A stretch of 64,000 nucleotides of DNA from UBA2336 sp964404445. GTDB taxonomy: Bacteria > Bacteroidota > Bacteroidia > Cytophagales > Cyclobacteriaceae. A model generated the notes under the pieces. That model was not told the origin of the DNA and ran no database searches. It was given only the letters and a program-made list of their open reading frames with translations. Made by a program: the position numbers and the translations under genes. Positions 39,544-47,239 of the stretch are shown piece by piece. Every line of letters begins with the position of its first letter. The first letter of the stretch is position 1. The DNA lies in NCBI GenBank assembly GCA_964404445.1, contig CAYOJW010000001.1, forward strand, positions 558,001 to 622,000, in the 5' to 3' direction.

Positions 39544-40866
39544 ATGAGCTTACAATTTGAAACATTACAATTACACGCAGGCCAGGAAATTGACCCTGTA
39601 ACCGGTTCACGCGCAGTACCCATCTACCAAACTACCTCGTATGCATTTAAAAATGCCGAGCATGGTGCAAACCTGTTTGCCTTAAAAGAGTTCGGCAATA
39701 TTTATACCCGCATTATGAACCCCACTACCGATGTGTTTGAAAAACGCGTTGCGGCATTAGAGGGCGGTGTGGCTGCATTGGCTGTAAGTTCGGGGCAGGC
39801 TGCGCAGTTTATTGCCCTGAACAACATCCTACAATCGGGCGATAATTTTGTTTCCACATCATTTTTATATGGCGGAACATACAACCAGTTTAAAGTAGCT
39901 TTCAAACGCTTAGGCATTGATGTACGTTTTGCCGAAGGTGATACCGTTGAAGCCTTCGAAAAACTGATCGACAAAAACACCAAAGCACTTTACTTAGAAA
40001 CCATTGGCAACCCCGGTTTTAACATCCCCGATTTTGAAGCCATTGCAGCGTTAACCAAAAAACACAACCTGCCGTTAATCGTTGACAATACCTTTGGCGC
40101 GGCTGGTTATTTGTTTAAACCGCTTGAGCATGGCGCTAACGTAGTGGTTGAGTCGGCTACAAAATGGATTGGCGGCCACGGTACAAGCATTGGCGGTGTG
40201 ATTGTCGATGGCGGAAATTACAACTGGGGCAACGGCAAGTTCACGCAGTTTACCGAACCCTCGGAGGGTTATCACGGCCTGAAATTCTGGGACACCTTTG
40301 GTGAAGGCAATCCGTTAGGTCTGCCTAACATTGCGTTTGCTATTCGTGCCCGTGTAGAAGGTCTGCGCGATTTCGGCCCGGCAGCCAGTCCGTTTAATTC
40401 ATTTTTATTATTGCAAGGATTGGAAACCTTATCGCTTCGCGTGCAGCGGTCGGTCGATAACGCCCTGGCCTTGGCGCAATGGTTGGAACAACATCCCGAT
40501 GTGGAAAGCGTGAATTATCCCGGTTTGGAAAGCAGCACGTACCACAAATTAGCCAAAAAATATTTACGCAATGGTTTTGGTGCGGTGCTTTCGTTTACGG
40601 TAAAAGGCACGAAAGAAAATGCCGGGAAAATTATTGACAACCTGAAATTAGTGAGTCACTTAGCCAATATGGGTGATGCCAAAACGCTTATCATCCAGCC
40701 TTCGGCCACTACACACCAGCAACTAAGCAGTGAAGAACAACTAACAGCCGGAGTGCTGCCTACGTTGCTGCGCGTATCGGTAGGCATCGAACACATCAGC
40801 GACATTAAAGCAGATTTTGAACAGGCATTTGAAAAAGTTTTTAAGAAAGAGCTGATAGCGGGGTAG
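39544..40866 (+). CDS. metY: O-acetylhomoserine sulfhydrylase
   Basis: The 440-residue PLP enzyme matches the Cys/Met-metabolism family: ETLQLHAGQEIDPVTGSRAVPIYQTTSYAF at the start, LEGGVAALAVSSGQAA, and the PLP lysine in VESATKWIGGHGTSIGG. Length above 420 with the GEGNPLGLPNIAFAIRARVEGLRD region points to O-acetylhomoserine sulfhydrylase rather than cystathionine synthase. It joins O-acetylhomoserine and sulfide to give homocysteine. It is first in an operon with metX and hom, which provide its substrate, behind the SAM riboswitch and Cys leader. Confidence 0.95.
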   Translation: MSLQFETLQLHAGQEIDPVTGSRAVPIYQTTSYAFKNAEHGANLFALKEFGNIYTRIMNPTTDVFEKRVAALEGGVAALAVSSGQAAQFIALNNILQSGDNFVSTSFLYGGTYNQFKVAFKRLGIDVRFAEGDTVEAFEKLIDKNTKALYLETIGNPGFNIPDFEAIAALTKKHNLPLIVDNTFGAAGYLFKPLEHGANVVVESATKWIGGHGTSIGGVIVDGGNYNWGNGKFTQFTEPSEGYHGLKFWDTFGEGNPLGLPNIAFAIRARVEGLRDFGPAASPFNSFLLLQGLETLSLRVQRSVDNALALAQWLEQHPDVESVNYPGLESSTYHKLAKKYLRNGFGAVLSFTVKGTKENAGKIIDNLKLVSHLANMGDAKTLIIQPSATTHQQLSSEEQLTAGVLPTLLRVSVGIEHISDIKADFEQAFEKVFKKELIAG

Positions 40867-40905
40867 AACTTCTCTTTGAGAGAGGCTTCGATTGAACTAA
40901 AGAAA

Positions 40906-41949
40906 ATGGAAAAAGCAGATTACACGTTTCATTATGAAAAACCTTTCGAGCTGGAGTCGGGGCAAACACTTCCCGGCTTCCAGCTTCGTTATACTACCTT
41001 AGGGAAACTTAACGCCATGCGTTCAAACATCGTCTGGGTGTGCCATGCGTTAACGGGCAGTTCAGACTTTACCAATTGGTGGAATACCCTGTTCACAAAC
41101 GACAGTCCGCTGAACCCGAACGAATATTTTATCATCTGCGCTAATATGCTGGGCGGATGTTATGGTTCTACGGGGCCTTTATCGGTTAATCCCGAAAGCG
41201 GTAAACCTTTTTACCACAGCTTTCCGGAGCTTACCAATCGCGATGTTGTTAGAGCATTCGATTTGCTTCGCGCTGATCTGGGTTTTGAAAAAATCCATAC
41301 ACTTATTGGCAGTTCGTTAGGCGGACAACAAGCGTTAGAGTGGGTAATTGAAAAACCGTTTGTCTTTGAACATTTGATCGCCATTGCTACCAATGCTTTC
41401 CATTCGCCCTGGGGCATTGCGTTTAACGAAGCACAACGTTTAGCCATTGAGGCAGACGCTACATGGAAAACCAACGATCACTTTGCCGGCTTAAACGGAC
41501 TGAAAGCCGCACGTGCCATTGGTATGCTCTCGTACCGGCATTATGATTGTTACGCACAAACGCAAAGCGAGAAAACAGACAACACGCTGGATGATTTTCG
41601 TGCCGCTACCTACCAGCGTTATCAGGGCGAAAAACTCATCAAACGGTTTAACGCCTTTACCTATTGGTTGTTATCGAAAATGATGGACAGCCATAACGTT
41701 GGCCGGGGAAGAACATCCGTTGAAGAAGCCCTGCGCGGTATCCGTGCAAAAACATTGGTAGTGAGTATTGACTCGGATGTGTTGTTTCCGCCATACGAAC
41801 AAAAATTTCTGGCCGATCACATCCCCAATGCTGAATTACAAAGCATTTCATCGGTGTACGGGCACGATGGCTTTTTAGTGGAATACGAGCTTTTAAAAAA
41901 TATCATTTCAACTTTTTATCAAACAACATTACGCACTGTATCATTATGA
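40906..41949 (+). CDS. metX: Homoserine O-acetyltransferase
   Basis: This alpha/beta-hydrolase-fold enzyme has the MetX features: LRYTTLGKLNA near the start, NMLGGCYGSTGP, the nucleophile Ser in LIGSSLGGQQALEW, Asp in SIDSDVLFPP and His in YGHDGFLVEY. It acetylates homoserine with acetyl-CoA to feed metY. I chose ATG at 40906; the frame could open at a TTG ten codons earlier. The stop overlaps the hom start by 4 bases (ATGA), so the two are coupled. Because acetyl or succinyl use is hard to read from sequence, the acyl donor is inferred from the downstream-type metY partner. Confidence 0.93.
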   Translation: MEKADYTFHYEKPFELESGQTLPGFQLRYTTLGKLNAMRSNIVWVCHALTGSSDFTNWWNTLFTNDSPLNPNEYFIICANMLGGCYGSTGPLSVNPESGKPFYHSFPELTNRDVVRAFDLLRADLGFEKIHTLIGSSLGGQQALEWVIEKPFVFEHLIAIATNAFHSPWGIAFNEAQRLAIEADATWKTNDHFAGLNGLKAARAIGMLSYRHYDCYAQTQSEKTDNTLDDFRAATYQRYQGEKLIKRFNAFTYWLLSKMMDSHNVGRGRTSVEEALRGIRAKTLVVSIDSDVLFPPYEQKFLADHIPNAELQSISSVYGHDGFLVEYELLKNIISTFYQTTLRTVSL

Positions 41950-43169
41950 GAAAGAAATTAACCTTAGGATTATTCGGTTTTGGATGTGTGGGGCAAGGCT
42001 TATACCATGTACTGGAAGAAACCCATGGCGTAAAAGCAACCATCAAAAAGATTGTTGTTAAAAACAAAGACAAACAGCGGCCACTCTGCAAAGACCTGTT
42101 CACCTTCAATAAAGCCGATGTGCTGAACGATCCCGAAATTGATGTAGTGGTTGAACTGATTGATGATGCCAAAGCCGCATTTGAAATTGTAAAAACGGCC
42201 ATTCAAAACGGGAAGCATGTAGTTACCGCCAACAAAAAAATGATTGCCGAAAACTTAGCCGAAATTTTAACCTTACAGGAGCAGTACGATCGTTCTATAT
42301 TATATGAGGGTGCGGTTTGCGGCAGTATCCCGATTTTACGCAACCTCGAAGAGTATTACGACAACGATTTGTTAACCGGCATTGAAGGTATTTTTAATGG
42401 CTCTACAAACTACATCCTCACCAAAGTATTTGAGGAAAAGAAAAGCTATGCCGAAGCATTACGGCAGGCGCAGGAGTTAGGCTTTGCTGAGTCTGATCCA
42501 AGCCTTGATGTACAAGCGTTCGACCCCAAGTTTAAATTGACCATTGCCATTGCGCACGCTTTTGGTGTTGTAGTGCGACCCGAAAACATTGTTAACATCG
42601 GTATCGATAAAATATCCGACCTCGACCTGAAGTTTGCCCGCGAAAACGGATACGCTATTAAGTTGATTGCGCGCGCAGTTCGTGCCGAAGGAAAAATCTA
42701 TGCGCTGGTGGCACCGCAATTTGTGTTAGCCGAAAATCCGCTTAGCAATATACGGCTCGAATACAATGCTGTTCAGTTGCAGGGCGCTTTCGCAGATAAG
42801 CAATTATTTGTTGGCAAGGGCGCGGGAAGTTACCCGACAGGCTCGGCTGTTTTATCGGATATTTCTGCACTCACCTACGATTACCGTTACGAGTATAAAA
42901 AAATCAATCAGTTGCCAAAAAATGAATTCTCAGACGACTGGTCGATCGAAGCATTTGTGCGCGCCCCGCACAACGAAAACATTTCCATTGGCGATTTCGA
43001 AAAATTAACAGCGGGTTATGCTGCCAACGGCCAGCAATACAACATTGGCAAAGTAAATTTTACACAGCTTAAAGCGTGGTCGCAAAACGAAAACACCAGT
43101 GTTATTCTCGCTCCGCAGGCAAATTTTGAGGCTTCGGTAAAAGCTGAACAACTTGTTGCGGCAGTGTAA
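41946..43169 (+). CDS. hom: Homoserine dehydrogenase
   Basis: The 407-residue protein has an NAD(P)-binding LGLFGFGCVGQGL at its N-terminus, VVTANKKMIAE, the substrate region GAVCGSIPILRNLEEYYDNDLLTGIEGIFNGSTNYIL with the conserved GTTN-like turn, and EAQELGFAESDPSLDVQAFD-like sequence typical of homoserine dehydrogenase (ALRQAQELGFAESDPSLD). It reduces aspartate semialdehyde to homoserine, the metX substrate. No aspartokinase domain is fused. A C-terminal tail of about 80 residues is not clearly an ACT domain. It is the last gene of the methionine operon. Confidence 0.95.
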   Translation: MRKKLTLGLFGFGCVGQGLYHVLEETHGVKATIKKIVVKNKDKQRPLCKDLFTFNKADVLNDPEIDVVVELIDDAKAAFEIVKTAIQNGKHVVTANKKMIAENLAEILTLQEQYDRSILYEGAVCGSIPILRNLEEYYDNDLLTGIEGIFNGSTNYILTKVFEEKKSYAEALRQAQELGFAESDPSLDVQAFDPKFKLTIAIAHAFGVVVRPENIVNIGIDKISDLDLKFARENGYAIKLIARAVRAEGKIYALVAPQFVLAENPLSNIRLEYNAVQLQGAFADKQLFVGKGAGSYPTGSAVLSDISALTYDYRYEYKKINQLPKNEFSDDWSIEAFVRAPHNENISIGDFEKLTAGYAANGQQYNIGKVNFTQLKAWSQNENTSVILAPQANFEASVKAEQLVAAV

Positions 43170-43212
43170 ATTTTTGCCGGTTGTTTTTTAATTTACAAAA
43201 CTCATATAGTTT

Positions 43213-43345
43213 GTTGGTCATCCCGAGGCACGAGGGATCCGCGTATGCCTTTAGGCTTGCGGTGCTTTTACATTCGAGGATGCCTCGTGGCTTGATTTTT
43301 CACTTTGCTGAACATTACTGCACCCGGCATGACCTTCAATTTCAG
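43213..43345 (-). repeat. Dispersed intergenic repeat copy 2
   Basis: This is the inverted partner of 30767-30924, about 133 bases, matching almost throughout but lacking the 19-base hairpin insertion and about six other bases. It lies between hom and the arginase-family gene. No 18-bp palindromes flank this copy. Confidence 0.85.
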
Positions 43346-43395
43346 ACAGACCCGCCTCATAACAATTCGCAACAATTTGAAATGCACCCCTCTTA

Positions 43396-43426
43396 TTTGC
43401 CATACCGTTAATTCCTCATAGCTTTG
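43396..43426 (+). promoter_or_regulatory. Predicted promoter of the arginase-family gene
   Basis: TTTG at 43396-43399, a 19-base spacer, and TAGCTTTG at 43419-43426 match the Bacteroidota consensus in both boxes and spacing, 14 bases before the ATG. Confidence 0.75.
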
Positions 43427-43440
43427 TATAAACAACAGCT

Positions 43441-44601
43441 ATGGACTTAACCATTTTGTTTTCACCGGTTGATGAATCGATACACGAGAACATCACCTCA
43501 CCCGCATCTTTCTGTAAAAGCATCCGCATTTTTGGCGATAAAATGCCTTCGTACCGGGAAGCGCACATTGCCATTTTCGGTGTAAAAGAATCGCGCGGAG
43601 GCGAAAACAATGCCGGTGCTTCAGATGCCCCCGATGAAATCCGCAAAAAATTATACAATCTCAAAAAAGGAAACGGCAGCTATCGCATTGTTGATTTGGG
43701 CAATCTCAACCCCGGCCGCGACTTAGATGAAACATACGTGCGTATCAGCGAAGTGTGCCGCATGCTACTTGAGCATAATGTGTTGCCTGTTATTTTGGGT
43801 GGCACACACGACCTCGACTACGGCCAGTATGTTGGGTACGAAACCATGAGCAAGTTGGTGAGTTTACTCAACATCGATGCCTACCTTGACCTGGAAGACA
43901 GGAATGGATCGACCGCTAATCAACAGCACATCAATAAAATTTTATTACACGAACCTAACTACCTGTTTAGCTACACACACTTAGCCTATCAATCGTATCT
44001 GATCGATGCCACACAAGTAGCCGTGCTGGAGAAACTTTATTTCGAAGCCTTTCGTATCGGGCAAATGCGCACCGGCCTGCAAGAGATGGAGCCGGTAATC
44101 CGTAATGCCGATATGCTGTCGTTTGATGTTACGGCCATCCGTTCATCGGATGCCCCCGGCAATGCCCTGGCGCAACCTTTCGGGCTTACCGGTGAAGAGG
44201 CTTGCCAGATTTGCTGGTATGCCGGCCAGAACGAAAAACTAAGCTCTATCGGGTTTTATGAATACAATCCCGGTTACGATGATGTGCACAAAAAAACCGC
44301 ATCGGTGGTAGCCACGATGATTTGGTATTTTATCGAAGGATTTTACCATCGCAAAAGAGAACAGAATTTCAAGAGCAACGATTTCTTAAAATACGTGGCT
44401 GCCCTTCATGCCGAACCCGAAACCATCACGTTCTACAAAAGCAAAGTGAGCGAAAAATGGTGGATGGAAGTTCCGTATCCCGCAGGGCGCGAACGCTACG
44501 CACGCAACAGCATTGTGCCGTGCAGTTACAGCGATTATCAATTGGCCACAAGCGGTGAAGTACCCGAGCGGTACATTACAACATTAGCCAGGTTGATGTA
44601 G
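43441..44601 (+). CDS. Arginase/formiminoglutamase-family protein with altered metal motifs
   Basis: The 386-residue protein has the ureohydrolase fold signs: IAIFGVKESRGGENNAGASDAPDEIRKKLY, VILGGTHDLDYGQY (GGxHD metal motif) and MLSFDVTAIRSSDAPG. Compared with arginases, the DAHxD motif reads NIDAYLDLED, with Tyr in place of His, and SFDxDxxDP reads SFDVTAIRSSDAP, losing a metal-binding Asp. The family hydrolyses guanidino or formimino groups with two Mn ions; these substitutions suggest one metal site is changed or lost. Related annotations in Bacteroidota are formimidoylglutamase. No hut genes are nearby, so the substrate is open. Confidence 0.8.
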   Translation: MDLTILFSPVDESIHENITSPASFCKSIRIFGDKMPSYREAHIAIFGVKESRGGENNAGASDAPDEIRKKLYNLKKGNGSYRIVDLGNLNPGRDLDETYVRISEVCRMLLEHNVLPVILGGTHDLDYGQYVGYETMSKLVSLLNIDAYLDLEDRNGSTANQQHINKILLHEPNYLFSYTHLAYQSYLIDATQVAVLEKLYFEAFRIGQMRTGLQEMEPVIRNADMLSFDVTAIRSSDAPGNALAQPFGLTGEEACQICWYAGQNEKLSSIGFYEYNPGYDDVHKKTASVVATMIWYFIEGFYHRKREQNFKSNDFLKYVAALHAEPETITFYKSKVSEKWWMEVPYPAGRERYARNSIVPCSYSDYQLATSGEVPERYITTLARLM

Positions 44602-44657
44602 CGAATATACCCCATTGGCGGGGATGTACAGTTCGTTGAAAAAATTGATTTTGCACA

Positions 44658-45044
44658 ATGAATTTCACTTTAAAAGATTTTGCGCTTGCGCTCATCCGTG
44701 TGGCGGCCGCAGGCAATATGCTCATTCACGGTATCGCGCGTGTTGCTACCGATGGTGTTGTTCCGTTTGACGGCTATTTGTCTTCACTCGGATTTCCGCC
44801 TTACTCGGCCTGGATTATTACCGTGTTTGAATTAGTAGCTGCCGTGCTGATTATGCTGAACCGCTGGGTTAGCGTGTTATCGCTTGTGTTTTGTGTTGAA
44901 CTGATCGCAGGCATTATATTAGTGCACGGCCCCGAAGGATGGTTTGTAGTAGGGCACGGAAGAAACGGATCGGAATACAGTGTGTTGCTGATATTGTGTT
45001 TCGTTTCTATTGCGCTGGCATCGTGGCCGAAACGAAATAACTAA
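44658..45044 (+). CDS. DoxX family membrane protein
   Basis: The 128-residue protein has four hydrophobic segments and the family's first-helix pattern ALIRVAAAGNMLIHGIARV followed by LGFPPYSAWIITVFELVAAVLIM. DoxX-like proteins are small four-helix membrane proteins with varied roles, some linked to quinone-dependent oxidation or redox stress. Nothing nearby indicates which. It starts 56 bases after the arginase-family gene and may share its transcript. Confidence 0.85.
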   Translation: MNFTLKDFALALIRVAAAGNMLIHGIARVATDGVVPFDGYLSSLGFPPYSAWIITVFELVAAVLIMLNRWVSVLSLVFCVELIAGIILVHGPEGWFVVGHGRNGSEYSVLLILCFVSIALASWPKRNN

Positions 45045-45083
45045 AATCCTGTTATGGTGTAGAATACTGCCTCAAAAGTGTAG

Positions 45084-45159
45084 CGTCATGTCGAACGCAG
45101 TGAGACATACCGTCAATTAGCGCTCAAAACCGGGACATCTCACTGCGTTCGATGTGACG
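45084..45159. repeat. Inverted repeat of the GTCATnTCGAACGCAGTGAGA type
   Basis: Arm 45084-45108 (CGTCATGTCGAACGCAGTGA...) and arm 45135-45159 are near-perfect reverse complements separated by about 26 bases. It lies between convergent genes (doxX and the protease gene), so the hairpin could end transcription both ways. This sequence type recurs in many Bacteroidota genomes as an intergenic repeat, as far as I recall. Confidence 0.8.
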
Positions 45160-45190
45160 TGGTTTATTATGTTGACTTTTGAGATAGTCT

Positions 45191-46252
45191 TTAATTTTTA
45201 TACACGTTAATCAGGAAAACACAATCTTTCAGTTTTTTCACTTGCTGAACACGTGTTGAGTTTTTCAACGAGTTTTGTTTTGGGAGTTTTACCGGAACGC
45301 TCAATGAATCCAACACCGAATCGGTTACAATCTGTTTCAGCACGGCCGATTTAATAGCGAACGTTGCTCCCGATGCTTGTGTTTGCACACCGCTGATCAT
45401 CCCGATTAAATCGCCTTTCGTGTTCAGCAACGGGCCTCCGCTGTTTCCGGGGTTCACCGGCACCGAAACCTGGTACGCATTGGGGTTGGCGCGGTAACCT
45501 GTTAACGAACTGATCGAACCTTCGCCAAACACTACCTCTTCACGCGGGAAACCCAACGTATAAACATCTTCGGCCAGTTCGGCATCGGTATCGGCTACTG
45601 TATAGGGGAGTGGTTCGATCTTTACCGGACTAACAATCTTCAAAACCGAAACATCATTAACCGGATCGCTGTGTACAACAACGGCTTTTAAGCTGCCATA
45701 CTTTTCGTTTTGGATATATACCGAGTCGGCATTATTAATCACGTGTTGGCTGGTGATAACATAACCCTGTGCCGAAACCAAAAAACCCGTAGCGGCAAAT
45801 TGTGCCTTGGGTATAACAACGGGTTTGCGTTTCAACCCTTTCTCTAACTCGGTTTGTGATTTTTGGATTTTATCAACGGTTCTTCTTAACTCTATGTAAT
45901 CGGAGGTTTGTTGCGAGCGGATGTTGTGGGTAATCCAGAGTGTGGCCACTACGCTGATCAGCGCAACCGATGCGGCTACTCCGCTTAGTGTTCTGTATTT
46001 CTTCCAGCCCGTAACCGGCAGGGCAACAACAGGTTTTTCCATACCGGTATGGAGTGCATTAAGTTTATGTTTAAGCACTACCCGCTTTCCATAAGTACCA
46101 AGTGCTTTTGTGAGTGCAAGGTGCTCTTCTGCCAACTGTTTAAATGCAGCATCTTGCTGCATACGTGTTTCAACCGCCAGCGTTTCTTCTGGTGACAAGA
46201 CGCCTTTCACATATCGGTCAAGCAATTCTACTATCGCACTGTTCTCGTTCAT
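45191..46252 (-). CDS. Transmembrane protein joining anti-sigma-like N-terminus to trypsin-like protease
   Basis: Residues 1-80 resemble the cytoplasmic part of an anti-sigma factor (ELLDRYVKGVLSPEETLAVETRM, with the alternating acidic helix). A membrane segment follows at about 91-108. A short coiled stretch (120-140) leads to a periplasmic S1C/HtrA-like protease with His170 (VITSQH), Asp200 (DPVNDVSVL) and Ser271 (VNPGNSGGPLLN). There is no PDZ domain. It overlaps the ECF sigma gene upstream by 4 bases, so it probably binds that sigma factor. A sensor protease fused to its own anti-sigma is unusual, as the two are normally separate proteins. Anti-sigma function is inferred from context and pattern. 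Confidence 0.85.
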   Translation of the reverse strand: MNENSAIVELLDRYVKGVLSPEETLAVETRMQQDAAFKQLAEEHLALTKALGTYGKRVVLKHKLNALHTGMEKPVVALPVTGWKKYRTLSGVAASVALISVVATLWITHNIRSQQTSDYIELRRTVDKIQKSQTELEKGLKRKPVVIPKAQFAATGFLVSAQGYVITSQHVINNADSVYIQNEKYGSLKAVVVHSDPVNDVSVLKIVSPVKIEPLPYTVADTDAELAEDVYTLGFPREEVVFGEGSISSLTGYRANPNAYQVSVPVNPGNSGGPLLNTKGDLIGMISGVQTQASGATFAIKSAVLKQIVTDSVLDSLSVPVKLPKQNSLKNSTRVQQVKKLKDCVFLINVYKN

Positions 46253-46863
46253 TTCTCTTTGCTTTGGGTTCCGAAAAACAATTTTTTAAGTCGTTGCAGA
46301 CATTTATACTTTTGATTTTTAGCATTGTCTGCGCTGGTGTACCCGAATTTTTCGCTGATGATTTCCATCGAAAAATCATGGATATAAAAATCTTCAAGGA
46401 TGCTTCGGCAGGGTTCGCCCAACGCATGCAGTGAATCACCCATGCGTTTAAAACTTAACTCTTTATCTTCCGCATCCTCTACTTCGGCATCTACACCGTT
46501 AAACGTTTCGGTTTCGGGTATGCTGATGCTGAAGCGTTTTTTCTCGGCCAGGCGTTTCAACCACAACCTTCGGCACACTGCGTACAAATAGGTTTTGATT
46601 TTACACGTAAGCTCGAAATCGGGTTGCTGTGCCCGTTCGTAAAAAGCGATTACCGCTTCCTGGTAAACATCTTTTGCTTCCTGCTCGGTGCCGCTGTTTG
46701 AACAGATCAGGTTTACCGCCATGGGATAGTGCGTTTTATACAACTCGCCCAAGGCTGCTTCGTTGTTTTTTCTGATCTCTGCGAGTATTAGTTCGTCAAA
46801 ATAGTGCGCCACGCTGCAACAAAGTCGGTTTGATACAATTTTCCCCGTAAGGTAACCCAACAA
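46249..46863 (-). CDS. ECF-type RNA polymerase sigma factor
   Basis: The protein has region 2 (ALGELYKTHYPMAVNLICSN, then AKDVYQEAVIAFYERAQ with the DxxQE core) and region 4 (LGEPCRSILEDFYIHDFSMEIISEKFGYTSADNAKNQKYKCLQRLKKLF) of a sigma-70 family ECF factor. The 3' end overlaps the membrane protease/anti-sigma-like gene by 4 bases, the normal sigma/anti-sigma pairing. The start is uncertain: the frame opens at a TTG (46863), but a GTG at 46812 giving VAHYFDELILAEI fits the family's N-terminus better. Likely autoregulated with its partner. Confidence 0.88.
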   Translation of the reverse strand: MLGYLTGKIVSNRLCCSVAHYFDELILAEIRKNNEAALGELYKTHYPMAVNLICSNSGTEQEAKDVYQEAVIAFYERAQQPDFELTCKIKTYLYAVCRRLWLKRLAEKKRFSISIPETETFNGVDAEVEDAEDKELSFKRMGDSLHALGEPCRSILEDFYIHDFSMEIISEKFGYTSADNAKNQKYKCLQRLKKLFFGTQSKEK

Positions 46864-46931
46864 AAATATTCTTTTTCTATGGGTGACCTTCTGATTTTTT
46901 CGGTATGAAGGAAAATTTTAAACCTGATAAC

Positions 46932-47123
46932 ATGAAAAAATCATTAAAAATCACTTTTGCGACTGCTTTGTGCGCTGTTTTTGCGTTAGCGCTTACTTTC
47001 TGCGGATCGAAGCCTGCTGAAACTGCCGAAACTCAGGACACCGTAGCAACTGAAGTTGCCCCGGTAGTTGCTGATACAGTTGCCGCTGAAACTCCTGCCG
47101 ACACAACTGCTGTTACGGAGTAA
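46932..47123 (+). CDS. Small acidic lipoprotein
   Basis: The 63-residue product has a signal MKKSLKITFATALCAVFALA ending in LTFC, a plausible lipobox. The mature part is only about 40 residues, all Ala, Thr, Glu, Val, Asp and Pro (TAETQDTVATEVAPVVADTV), with no fold expected. Such peptides are probably surface or periplasmic spacers. I set the start at 46932. The gene is divergent from the ECF sigma factor and followed by a strong terminator, which suggests it is expressed as a single gene and might belong to that sigma factor's regulon. Confidence 0.75.
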   Translation: MKKSLKITFATALCAVFALALTFCGSKPAETAETQDTVATEVAPVVADTVAAETPADTTAVTE

Positions 47124-47140
47124 TCAGTGGAGCAATTAGA

Positions 47141-47175
47141 AAAGGCCATCGCGAACAGTGATGGCCTTTTTTATT
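47141..47175 (+). terminator. Rho-independent terminator after small lipoprotein gene
   Basis: AAAGGCCATC (47141-47150) pairs perfectly with GATGGCCTTT (47160-47169), and the stem is followed by a run of T. Confidence 0.95.
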
Positions 47176-47239
47176 TGAAGGGTTAGTAATTATCGTTTCT
47201 GCTATAAGTTCGGGCTGATACAGGTCAATCTAAAACAAA

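Noticed and set aside
43181..43411. 76-codon frame between hom and the arginase-family gene
   Set aside because: It runs through the dispersed repeat; the same reading in copy 1 at 30741-30923 is just the repeat's translation.
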